The position numbers were made by a program, and so were the translations under genes. From a virus, in IMG/VR virus record IMGVR_UViG_3300025430_000103, positions 1-25,299 of that record: 25,299 bases of DNA; one strand, 5' to 3'. The notes under the pieces are model-generated. The model worked only from the letters and a program-made list of their open reading frames with translations, was not told where the DNA came from and searched no databases. Below, in pieces: positions 15,077-21,800 of this stretch. The first letter of the stretch is position 1. The number at the start of each line of letters is the position of its first letter.

Positions 15077-15748
15077 TTGGATAACGCAATAGTAGTCGCT
15101 GGAACAGGAGCGTCCAGCAGGGCAAACATTGAAGCACTTATAGAAGACTACCTTTACAGCCATGGGCAAGAAATAGGCTTTGTACTGGTCTATGACAAGA
15201 AACCTAGCCAAGGACAAGTATTTGCCGCCCAGTTTGCTAGAGATAAAGGCAAAGAGATAGTTGTAATCTGTAATGAAGACGCCAGTTATGATGGAATACC
15301 CGGCGCCTCGGTAGTCTTTAGCGAAAACCATAAGAAGACGCTAAAACAAATGTACGACGCTAACTTTGTGGCTTTTGTCCTCATAGATGATGAAGACACA
15401 GAGCAGTGGCAGTTGCTAGAGTCCTTCCATAAACTAGGAATACTTATGTTTGACCTTACCGAAGGCCTAGTCCCGATAAAGTATGATGATAAGTTCAAGA
15501 AGCCTACGGAACCTGTAATTCCTGAGGCTGAGAAAGTAGAAGAAGAAAATCCCTCAGAGGAAACTGCTGAGGAGGACCTTGAACCTGAGGTCGAAGAAGA
15601 AGAAGAAGAAAACCCTGACGAAGAAGAGGACCAGACCCTCGACGAGTTAGAGGACGAAGCGTACTTCGGCATGATGGCCTTTGCCAAAATGATTGCCAAG
15701 TTAGTCGTCAAAGAGATGAATAAGTCTTCTGAGGAAGGCGAGAAGTGA
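15077..15748 (+). CDS. Rossmann-like N-terminal domain with highly acidic C-terminal region, unknown function
   Basis: 223 residues from a TTG preceded by AAGGAGG. Residues 1-135 alternate strands and helices: NAIVVAGTGASSRANIEALIE, GFVLVYDKKPSQGQVFAAQFA, KEIVVICNE. This is reminiscent of nucleotide-binding SLOG/YspA-like folds, but I see no decisive motif. Residues about 139-195 are dominated by Glu, Asp and Pro, including a run of six Glu encoded by (GAA)6. The C-terminus (AYFGMMAFAKMIAKLVVKEMNK) is an amphipathic helix. It lies between the tail genes and the replication operon and its GTGA overlap couples it to the winged-helix gene. DNA mimicry or a scaffolding/partner-binding tail are possible; neither is shown. 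Confidence 0.6.
   Translation: MDNAIVVAGTGASSRANIEALIEDYLYSHGQEIGFVLVYDKKPSQGQVFAAQFARDKGKEIVVICNEDASYDGIPGASVVFSENHKKTLKQMYDANFVAFVLIDDEDTEQWQLLESFHKLGILMFDLTEGLVPIKYDDKFKKPTEPVIPEAEKVEEENPSEETAEEDLEPEVEEEEEENPDEEEDQTLDELEDEAYFGMMAFAKMIAKLVVKEMNKSSEEGEK
15593..15610 (+). repeat. (GAA)6 trinucleotide repeat
   Basis: Six consecutive GAA codons inside the acidic region of the preceding gene. A change in unit number would add or remove a Glu without shifting frame, so it is length-variable rather than an on/off switch. Confidence 0.8.
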
Positions 15749-16590
15749 TTTCAGCCAGAGCCATTGCAGTACTAGAAGAGATAGCCCTAGACCCCGACCA
15801 TGGAGCGGCTAAGGGCATTTCTTCAAAGGTTGGTGAGGGCAGAGAAGCCGTCCAGTCGGCTATAAGTGAACTGAGGGCCGAGGGGTTAATAAAAACCGCT
15901 ACGGCCAAGCATCATAACGGAAATGTTATAAGCACTATAAGAATTACTGATGCGGGCCACCGGTTACTGGAAACCCGTATCCACAGATTGCTGTATGTGC
16001 TGAATAAGCAGAATACTTTATTAGTCCCTAAAGCCTATTCTGCTTATTCAAGCATAAAAATAGTCATGGGCGCCGCCCATGGGGAGGCAAAAGCGATGGA
16101 TGAAGAGTGGTATTCCTTAGGGCAGATGGATACAGACTACGAGGAGATTGCCCGCTTAAAGCGCGAAGACAAGAAACAGCGTCAAGAGCAGTACAGGGAG
16201 ATGAAGAACTCTCAGGCTAAAGCGAAGATTAATAATCTCGCTAACCTCCAGCCTGCTGACTGGACTGTTGATAACGCCGTGTACGAGTTTGCTCGTCGCA
16301 TGGTTCGCTGGGACATCCCACCGTGGGAAGGTTCACGGCGCAGGTTTGCAGGCGCTTACTCTCAGGCTCAAAAGGTTTACCAGACCAACGGCGAAATAGA
16401 AGCAAAGATGATGGACCTTTTCTTTGCCAGAATTGACCATGAGGGCGGCCTTAAAGACCCTGACATGATTTGGAAGATGTTTATTAAGTCCTTTGGCAAC
16501 CTTTACCATGAAGTTACCCTGTCTATGGTTAGTCAAGACACTATTGCGGCTGACAAAGCAAAGGCCGCTAAAGAACTGGAAAAGTTTTAG
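15745..16590 (+). CDS. Winged-helix protein, candidate replication initiator
   Basis: 281 residues from a GTG overlapping the previous stop (GTGA). Residues 1-78 form a winged helix (GAAKGISSKVGEGREAVQSAISELRAEGLIK, then a beta wing and ITDAGHRLLE). Residues 80-130 are a linker, about 130-160 a charged coiled coil (EEIARLKREDKKQRQEQYREM), and 172-260 a helical region with WTVDNAVYEFARRMVRWDIPPWEG. An N-terminal DNA-binding domain joined by a linker to a partner-binding part, directly upstream of an AAA+ loader and a DnaB-type helicase, fits a phage replication initiator. The linker-coding DNA holds strong inverted repeats (16001-16081). A transcription regulator is the alternative. It overlaps the loader start (TAGTG). 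Confidence 0.6.
   Translation: MISARAIAVLEEIALDPDHGAAKGISSKVGEGREAVQSAISELRAEGLIKTATAKHHNGNVISTIRITDAGHRLLETRIHRLLYVLNKQNTLLVPKAYSAYSSIKIVMGAAHGEAKAMDEEWYSLGQMDTDYEEIARLKREDKKQRQEQYREMKNSQAKAKINNLANLQPADWTVDNAVYEFARRMVRWDIPPWEGSRRRFAGAYSQAQKVYQTNGEIEAKMMDLFFARIDHEGGLKDPDMIWKMFIKSFGNLYHEVTLSMVSQDTIAADKAKAAKELEKF
16001..16050. repeat. 15-bp perfect inverted repeat with inner stem, candidate origin element
   Basis: TGAATAAGCAGAATA (16001-16015) and TATTCTGCTTATTCA (16036-16050) are exact reverse complements. Inside them CTTTA (16016-16020) pairs with TAAAG (16029-16033), leaving an 8-base loop and a 2-base bulge at 16034-16035. This is the strongest hairpin I found inside a coding region. It lies in the initiator linker, as the iterons of lambda ori lie in gene O. 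Confidence 0.8.
16065..16081. repeat. 17-base GC-rich palindrome next to the 15-bp inverted repeat
   Basis: CATGGGCG, a central C, and CGCCCATG are perfect 8-base arms with a one-base centre. It starts 14 bases after the previous repeat, and the spacer (16051-16064, AGCATAAAAATAGT) is A/T-rich. Together the two repeats form an origin-like cluster. Confidence 0.75.
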
Positions 16591-17276
16591 TGTTTAACTT
16601 AGACGACCTTAAGTTACGGCGCAAGGCTTGGGTACAAGCGGCCCACATTAACCCTAATCGCCTTGGCTGGGTCGTTAGCGACTGCACAGCCCTTTCTAAA
16701 GAAGACCAGACCATTATCTATAAGTGGATGGAGGCTGTTAAAGAGGGACAAGTTATTCGGTCTGTAGGAAACAGTCGTTGCGGGAAAGGTTTACTTCTTG
16801 TCGGTGAACCCGGCCATGGTAAGACAACCATCGCACTCTCTATCATTCAAGAGATAATGCTGACATTTCCTTTGTCATCCTTTGACGTGCAGGCAAACCG
16901 TGTTCTTATTCGCCCGTGCTACTTTACAACCTTTAACGACATTTTAGATTTAAAGGGCAGTTTAATTAGTGACCCTGATGACGCAGACGCTGATTTGCTT
17001 TACCAAGGGATGCTGGGAGAGTGCCCTAACGATGCTTACAACATTAGGGTTCTTGTTATAGACGACTTAGGAAAAGAGCACGCTTCGCTTTCAGGTTGGC
17101 AGAAAAATACATTTCACCATGTGTTGCGGACACGTTTTAACAATGGATTGCCTACCATTGTCACTACCAACATTCGGCGGGATAACTGGAAAGGTCTTTA
17201 CGGGGAGGCTACTGAAAGTTTTGCCCACGAGGCATTTATTCATTTGCCGATTGTTATGACTGACCTACGAAAGTGA
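16590..17276 (+). CDS. AAA+ helicase loader (DnaC/IstB-like)
   Basis: 228 residues; the GTG start overlaps the previous TAG. Walker A is GEPGHGKT (72-79), Walker B VLVIDDLG with D158-D159, and sensor-1 is the TTN in IVTTNIRRD (about 192-198). This set, with a helix carrying WQKNTFHHVLRTRFNNGLPTIVTTN, is characteristic of DnaC-type loaders that place the replicative helicase on DNA. The DnaB-type helicase lies three genes downstream. A short N-terminal region (about residues 1-60) may contact helicase or the winged-helix protein. The length is usual for the family. Confidence 0.88.
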   Translation: MFNLDDLKLRRKAWVQAAHINPNRLGWVVSDCTALSKEDQTIIYKWMEAVKEGQVIRSVGNSRCGKGLLLVGEPGHGKTTIALSIIQEIMLTFPLSSFDVQANRVLIRPCYFTTFNDILDLKGSLISDPDDADADLLYQGMLGECPNDAYNIRVLVIDDLGKEHASLSGWQKNTFHHVLRTRFNNGLPTIVTTNIRRDNWKGLYGEATESFAHEAFIHLPIVMTDLRK

Positions 17277-17608
17277 GACCCACAATGAACTTGAGACTCT
17301 TACAGGTCTTTTTAAGTACCTCTAAGACAGTTCCAAGCCCCGGAATTTTTGAAGTCTCTGTTTCTATTCCTGATAACCCTGATGAAGAAGGAGAACTCCT
17401 TTGTACATGCCCCGGGTTTAAGGCTAAGAGTTCATGCAAGCATGTAAGGTTCGTTAGGGATAAGATGCTCAAGAATCAAAGCAACCCCGGCGTGTATCCC
17501 ATGGACATTTCTGTATCTGCAACAGACGCCGATAAAGTAAATGCAAAGAAGTCTTTAGAGAACGCTAGAGAGTTTGTTCTTAAATTTGGAAAGGTAGAGG
17601 TCTACTAA
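17273..17608 (+). CDS. Small SWIM-type zinc-finger protein
   Basis: 111 residues from a GTG overlapping the loader stop (GTGA). An ATG at 17285 is a possible later start. The motif C44-T-C46...C55-K-H57 fits the SWIM pattern CxC...CxH, a zinc site found in DNA- or protein-binding proteins. Flanking strands (GIFEVSVSI, GELLCTCPGF) match the usual SWIM beta-hairpin. The rest is helical and charged (NAREFVLKFGKVEVY). Its place between helicase loader and helicase implies a replication or repair accessory role; the precise function is unknown. The stop overlaps the next ATG (TAATG). Confidence 0.75.
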   Translation: MRPTMNLRLLQVFLSTSKTVPSPGIFEVSVSIPDNPDEEGELLCTCPGFKAKSSCKHVRFVRDKMLKNQSNPGVYPMDISVSATDADKVNAKKSLENAREFVLKFGKVEVY

Positions 17609-18015
17609 TGCAACATGGTGATTTAAGTAATGAACTTCCGAAGCGGGTACTTGTCACCACTGACGCTTTTTCTACTGTTGAGCCGCTTATTAAGAAGAAG
17701 TGGAAAGTCATACCCACAATCCACAAAGAGTTAAAGATACGTAAGGACTTACTAAGTAAGTTTTATCTTTTTACTACCGTTAAAGGAGTCACTCTAGAAG
17801 TTGTTTCTTATGACTTAGACGACGAGCAGTTGCAGACCCTTATGGATACTCTAGACGAGATGGGTACTAATCCTTTTAGATACTCTCATGCTTATGTTTC
17901 TATGGAGAGTCTTATCTCCGACCTCCCTCTTCGGCCTGAGGTACTTGGAGTCATTGATGTGCCTTCTAACCTTTTGCGCTACGGCCACTGGGGAATGGAC
18001 TTTAATTATCTATGA
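17608..18015 (+). CDS. Unknown protein in replication operon
   Basis: 135 residues; the start overlaps the SWIM gene stop. I do not recognise the family. It is soluble, with mixed helices and strands (KRVLVTTDAFSTVEPLIKKKWKVIPTIHKELKIRKDLLSKFYLFTTVKGVTLEVVSYDL), an acidic helix DDEQLQTLMDTLDEM, and an aromatic end with RYGHWGMDFNYL. There is no Cys motif and no membrane segment. Overlaps on both sides (TAATG and ATGA) place it in the same translational unit as the SWIM protein and the DnaB-like helicase, so it may be a helicase partner. That is context-based inference. Confidence 0.7.
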   Translation: MQHGDLSNELPKRVLVTTDAFSTVEPLIKKKWKVIPTIHKELKIRKDLLSKFYLFTTVKGVTLEVVSYDLDDEQLQTLMDTLDEMGTNPFRYSHAYVSMESLISDLPLRPEVLGVIDVPSNLLRYGHWGMDFNYL

Positions 18016-19241
18016 ACAATGAAGCCAAACTGCTCGGGAAGTTGGTCACAGAAGAGAAGGCGCTTGGTTATGCGTTAGAGCGCGGTATCTCAGAAGACTG
18101 GTTCTTAGACCCCACAGATAAACACATCTTTAAGTTCTTGCACCAGCACTTCTCTTTTTATCAAGACACGCCTAGCCTTGAGGTAATTAAGGCTAATTTT
18201 CCTAACTACGTTCCTGAGTCTTCTACTGACTCTTTAGAGTACTTTATTGACAAGGTAGTAGAGGCCCGTAGAAAGTCTGTACTTATCAATACCCTTATTG
18301 ACGCTAGTAAAGACGTTGAGAAGAATCAAGACCATGAGGCCGCAATCCTTACCCTACAAAAAGGACTTTCTGCTTTAGAGCAGGCAGGACTTAATAACAC
18401 AACAGACATTGAGATTAGAAAAGCATCATCACAAGCGCTTACTGAGTACCAAGATAGAAAATCTAACCCCGGCCTTTTAGGCTTATCTACAGGTTTTCCC
18501 ACAATGGATGCCTCTACGTCAGGGCTTCAACCCGGTCAGTTGGTTGTTATTGTGGCGCCACCTAAGACAGGTAAATCAACTCTTGCTTTGCAAATTGCTA
18601 GTACCGTGCACTACAACGGGTTTACCCCACTCTTTATCTCTTTTGAGATGAGCAACGCAGAGCAAAAGACTCGTTACTACGCAATGAAGGCAAAGGTTTC
18701 ACATCAACGCCTGATAACAGGAACTCTTACGGCAGAAGAAGAGGCTCGTTACGTAACAATCATTTCTGGGATTCAAAACATGACCTCAGATTTTTGGCTA
18801 ACAGGTTCAGCCGAGGGCTTAACAGTCAGCGCGGTAGCGGCTAAAATTCAAAGCAAGAACCCTGACATTGTGTTTATTGATGGAACCTACTTGATGTTTG
18901 ACGAGGTGACGGGGGAGTCCAACACCCCTCAGGCTATTACTCAGATTACCCGTAGCCTTAAGCGCCTAGCCATGAAGATAAATAAGCCCATCGTGATTTC
19001 TACGCAGGCCCTTGCGTGGAAGATGAAAAAAGGGCAGGTAAACGCCGACTCTATTGGATACTCCTCTTCTTTTCACCAAGATGCAGACGTTATCTTCGGA
19101 TTACAGCGGGAAGATGAGGCGGTAGAGCACACTCGCCTGCTTCGGGTAATCGCGGCTCGTAACTCTGGATTATCTGAGGTATCCTTAATGTGGGACTGGA
19201 ACACAGGGGTTTTCAGAGAGATGGACAACGATGACTTATGA
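18012..19241 (+). CDS. dnaB: DnaB-type replicative DNA helicase
   Basis: 409 residues; ATGA overlap with the previous gene. Residues 1-110 are the helical N-terminal domain (LLGKLVTEEKALGYALERGISEDWFLDPTDKHIF...). The RecA-like motor has LSTGFPTMDASTSGLQPGQLVVIVAPPKTGKST, with Walker A at 182-190, PLFISFEMSNAEQ (motif H1a), Walker B DIVFIDG around D290, and the DnaB-like QITRSLKRLAMKINKPIVISTQ. The end has RNSGLSEVSLMWDWNTGVF. It unwinds DNA at the phage fork as a hexamer. It is slightly shorter than cellular DnaB, as usual in phages. RadA-like function is unlikely given the N-terminal domain and primase nearby. Confidence 0.92.
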   Translation: MNNEAKLLGKLVTEEKALGYALERGISEDWFLDPTDKHIFKFLHQHFSFYQDTPSLEVIKANFPNYVPESSTDSLEYFIDKVVEARRKSVLINTLIDASKDVEKNQDHEAAILTLQKGLSALEQAGLNNTTDIEIRKASSQALTEYQDRKSNPGLLGLSTGFPTMDASTSGLQPGQLVVIVAPPKTGKSTLALQIASTVHYNGFTPLFISFEMSNAEQKTRYYAMKAKVSHQRLITGTLTAEEEARYVTIISGIQNMTSDFWLTGSAEGLTVSAVAAKIQSKNPDIVFIDGTYLMFDEVTGESNTPQAITQITRSLKRLAMKINKPIVISTQALAWKMKKGQVNADSIGYSSSFHQDADVIFGLQREDEAVEHTRLLRVIAARNSGLSEVSLMWDWNTGVFREMDNDDL

Positions 19242-19372
19242 TTCGCCGGAAGGGCCTAGAGAGGGTAATTCGGGTTTTAGCACTTCGCAGTTCTAATGCC
19301 GCCACCCCCATTAAAAACAAGAAGAAATACTCTCGCACGGTAAAGCACAAGGGGAAGAATAAGCATGAGTGA
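19238..19372 (+). CDS. 44-residue strongly basic protein between helicase and primase
   Basis: The ATG at 19238 overlaps the helicase stop (ATGA) and the TGA at 19370-19372 lies inside the primase start region, so the frame exactly bridges the two genes. The product MIRRKGLERVIRVLALRSSN... is followed by a Lys-rich tail (NKKKYSRTVKHKGKNKHE). With about a third of residues Arg/Lys it could bind DNA or RNA or the fork proteins. It is too short for a family call. Overlap on both sides favours it being translated. Confidence 0.6.
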   Translation: MIRRKGLERVIRVLALRSSNAATPIKNKKKYSRTVKHKGKNKHE

Positions 19373-20288
19373 GATGGAGTCAACCCTAGACAGTTTAGGG
19401 ATAAAGATTGTCGGAGTACGTGGTTCTGAGATTCAGGCTAATTGCCCCGCTCATTTAGAGCGCACTGGTCACGAAGATAGCAACCCTTCGTGGTACATAA
19501 ACGCAGATTCAGGCGCCCACTTATGTTTTTCATGCGGCTTTAAAGGGAACCTCTACTCTCTTATTGCTTACGTTAAAGGTGTTCCAATAGACCAAGCCAC
19601 AGACTGGGCAAACACTTCATTAGACTTAGTTACGAGAATGACAAAGTTATTGGGCCCAGAGAGCCTTCCTGAGCAGGCTGACCTACTTACCATTACAGAG
19701 TCAATGCTGAGTGCCTACACAGCAGTCCCTGATGAGTTTCTTTTATCTCGTGGCCTTTCACGGGAGGCGGCTCGGACCTATGGCATTAAATACGACTTTT
19801 CTAAAAACTGTTGGATTATCCCCGTAAGAGATGCCTACGGGCAGTTGTTAGGTTGGCAGGAGAAAGGGGTTACTGGCCGTTACTTCAATAACTGCCCAAA
19901 GGGCATAAAGAAGGGAAAGGCCCTTTTTGGATTTAACCAGTACAAGCATGGAGACATGATTGTCGTTGAGTCACCCTTAGATGTGGTTCGCATGGCTTCG
20001 GTGGGCATTGCCGGTGGGGTAGCCACTTTTGGGTGCGGGATTACAGTTGACCAGTTAAACACTATTCGGGGCGCTGATAGGGTCATTTTTGCTCTAGACA
20101 ACGACGAGGCAGGCAGGGCCGCTTCCCGAGACATTCTTGCTAGGTGCCGTGAGGTGAAGGCCGAAGCGTGGTTTTTTGACTATTCAGGCACAGACGCAAA
20201 AGACGTGGGAGCCATGTCTAGGTCAGAAATTATGGTAGGTTTAGAGAACGCGCACCACATGATTAAGGGAGAAATTTTATTTAAATGA
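19365..20288 (+). CDS. dnaG: DnaG-type primase
   Basis: 307 residues. Residues 27-57 form the zinc-binding domain with C27-P-A-H30 and C54-F-S-C57 (a CHC2-type finger with a fairly long loop). The TOPRIM core shows MIVVESPLDVVRM (E202) and ALDNDEAGR (D245, D247). Between them lie LLSRGLSREAARTYGIKYD and NCWIIPVRDAYGQLLGWQEK, standard RNA-polymerase-domain landmarks. It lacks a recognisable C-terminal helicase-binding domain, so it is shorter than bacterial DnaG and may contact DnaB differently. It makes primers for lagging-strand synthesis. The ATG at 19365 is preferred; a second ATG lies three codons on. Confidence 0.9.
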   Translation: MSEMESTLDSLGIKIVGVRGSEIQANCPAHLERTGHEDSNPSWYINADSGAHLCFSCGFKGNLYSLIAYVKGVPIDQATDWANTSLDLVTRMTKLLGPESLPEQADLLTITESMLSAYTAVPDEFLLSRGLSREAARTYGIKYDFSKNCWIIPVRDAYGQLLGWQEKGVTGRYFNNCPKGIKKGKALFGFNQYKHGDMIVVESPLDVVRMASVGIAGGVATFGCGITVDQLNTIRGADRVIFALDNDEAGRAASRDILARCREVKAEAWFFDYSGTDAKDVGAMSRSEIMVGLENAHHMIKGEILFK

Positions 20289-20662
20289 GAGCGACAAAAA
20301 TCTACATAGCAGGCCCTATGACTGGCTTGCCAGATTACAACTACCCCGCGTTTAACGAGGCCGAGTCCTACATTAAGAGCCTTGGGTACGAAACAGAGAA
20401 CCCCGCTTCTGCTCCAGATGTAGCAAATGGTTTTCCTTACCAAGGTGCTCCTTACGAGTGGTACCTCCGTCGCGCACTTCGCCAAGTACTTGATTGCGAC
20501 ATGCTTGTCTATCTACCCGGTTCTGACAACTCTAAAGGCGCTCAGTTAGAGATGACTATTGCTAGAGCACTAGCGATGCCGATTATTAGCCTTGAAGAGT
20601 TTACAAAGCACCACGACCTCTTTATCAACAAATTTGCAGAGGGAGAACCTAGTAATGGCTAA
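20285..20662 (+). CDS. DUF4406 / nucleoside 2-deoxyribosyltransferase-like protein
   Basis: 125 residues; the ATG overlaps the primase stop. KIYIAGPMTGLPDYNYPAFNEAE (residues 5-27) is the clear start of DUF4406-type proteins, a Rossmann-like relative of nucleoside 2-deoxyribosyltransferases. YEWYLRRALRQVLDCDMLVYLPGSDNSKGAQLEMTIARALAMPI is the second half, with the G.E..~A helix. It may act on nucleotides or nucleosides in phage DNA metabolism. The kinase gene that follows fits that theme. The true substrate is not known. Confidence 0.88.
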   Translation: MRATKIYIAGPMTGLPDYNYPAFNEAESYIKSLGYETENPASAPDVANGFPYQGAPYEWYLRRALRQVLDCDMLVYLPGSDNSKGAQLEMTIARALAMPIISLEEFTKHHDLFINKFAEGEPSNG

Positions 20663-21212
20663 ATTAGTAGGCCTTTCAGGCTATGCCCAAGCGGGCAAAG
20701 ATACAGTTGCTAACTACCTAGTAAAAGAACATAACTTTACAAGGCTAGCCTTTGCTGATGGTATTCGTAACTTTCTCTATGAGATAAACCCCATCGCAGA
20801 GCAGGACGAGTTTTTTAACAACATTCGTGTACAGTCTCTTGTAGACGAGCACACGTGGGACGTTGCCAAGATTACGACTCCTGAGATTCGTACCTTGCTT
20901 CAAAAGTTAGGTGTTGGCGCTCGTAAAGTGTTTGGTGACACCTTTTGGGTAGACCAAGTGTTCAACGTGGTAAAAGCCAACCCTGAGAACAACTACGTCA
21001 TTACTGATGTTCGTTTTCAAAATGAGGCAACTGCTCTTAAAGAGGTTGGTGGAAGTCTTTGGCGCATTGAACGCGCAGGCGTTGGTGCCGCAAATGACCA
21101 CATCTCTGAGCATGATTTAGATAATTGGACCTTTGACACGTACCTACATAATAACTCTACGATTGAAGACCTAGAGTTTGCAGCAAAGGTTACACTTCAA
21201 AGCCTTAACTAA
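20655..21212 (+). CDS. Deoxynucleoside monophosphate kinase-like protein (T4 gp1-like)
   Basis: I chose the ATG at 20655 because GAGGGAG lies about nine bases upstream and the P-loop then begins at residue 9. A longer frame from 20592 would place 21 residues inside the previous gene. The 185-residue product has LSGYAQAGKDT (P-loop, residues 7-17), FTRLAFADGIR, an LLQKLGVGARKVFGDTFWVDQVF segment, and ITDVRFQNEATALKEVGG with D118 and R120. This set is typical of T4 gene 1-type dNMP kinases, which phosphorylate deoxynucleoside monophosphates for phage DNA synthesis. It overlaps the previous gene by eight bases. Confidence 0.85.
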   Translation: MAKLVGLSGYAQAGKDTVANYLVKEHNFTRLAFADGIRNFLYEINPIAEQDEFFNNIRVQSLVDEHTWDVAKITTPEIRTLLQKLGVGARKVFGDTFWVDQVFNVVKANPENNYVITDVRFQNEATALKEVGGSLWRIERAGVGAANDHISEHDLDNWTFDTYLHNNSTIEDLEFAAKVTLQSLN

Positions 21213-21234
21213 AGGTTAAAGCAAGGGGAGCGCT

Positions 21235-21507
21235 ATGGACAACGCAAAAAACCGTATTGCTGATGGGGCTAACTCTAACTGGATTGGAGTTCCTAAGTCG
21301 TATGTTTTTACTGTGCATGAGAGTAAAGTTTCACGTAGCGCTCCTATTGCAGACCACGTTTACTTTTCAATACCTTGCCCTAAAAACCATTACAACAACG
21401 TAACGGTCTCTAGTAACTATTTTGGGTATTTGCGTGCAACTAACGCTACAGAATCTGTTTTGTGCGGGAAGTGCGACATAGGTTTTAACGTAGAGGTCGT
21501 TCCATGA
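21235..21507 (+). CDS. Small zinc-ribbon protein, first of a tandem pair
   Basis: 90 residues with an AAGGGGAGC site. A CPKNH motif (C-x3-H) is followed 24 residues later by CGKC (CxxC), giving a likely zinc-binding set. Strands flank both halves (HVYFSIPCPKNH, SVLCGKCDIGFNVEV). I do not know the family. The next gene has the same C-x3-H / CxxC design with similar spacing (26 residues), so the two may be diverged paralogues. It precedes an SNF2-type helicase. Its stop overlaps the next start (ATGA). Confidence 0.75.
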   Translation: MDNAKNRIADGANSNWIGVPKSYVFTVHESKVSRSAPIADHVYFSIPCPKNHYNNVTVSSNYFGYLRATNATESVLCGKCDIGFNVEVVP

Positions 21508-21800
21508 CCCGTATCCCTAATAGCATTGCAGAGCGCACAGATAAAATTCTTGCCTCTGATTTTAAATTAAAATTTATTTGTAATGTTAAAGTCTACGCAG
21601 TGTCGCCGCTGTCTCCAGCAAATTTATTAAACCCATACCTTGAACTTGTTATTGGATGTTCTAGTGGCCACCTTGTGACTTTAGGAAGTACAAGAAATAA
21701 TCTTTTGCACCAACTAAAAGATAAGCCTTACATAGAAGGAGGCCATACGTGCCAAATTTGCACCGAGCATTACACTATTAGGCTTTATACTCCAGCATGA
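21504..21800 (+). CDS. Small zinc-ribbon protein, second of a tandem pair
   Basis: 98 residues; ATGA overlap. CSSGH (C-x3-H) and CQIC (CxxC), 26 residues apart, repeat the pattern of the preceding gene. The region between differs (HLVTLGSTRNNLLHQLKDKPYIEGGHT), so similarity is in the metal ligands and strand order rather than in overall identity. It may bind nucleic acid or a partner such as the helicase whose start overlaps its stop. Function is not known. Confidence 0.75.
   Translation: MTRIPNSIAERTDKILASDFKLKFICNVKVYAVSPLSPANLLNPYLELVIGCSSGHLVTLGSTRNNLLHQLKDKPYIEGGHTCQICTEHYTIRLYTPA

Noticed and set aside
15286-15711. 141-residue open frame on the - strand opposite the acidic protein
   Set aside because: Its Ser-rich sequence is the mirror of GAA/GAG/GAC codons in the + strand gene; it has no ribosome site and no context.
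19898-19928. Terminator-like hairpin AAAGGGC...GCCCTTTTT inside the primase gene
   Set aside because: The 15-base loop is large, it sits mid-gene in a tightly coupled operon, and the bases encode ordinary primase residues.
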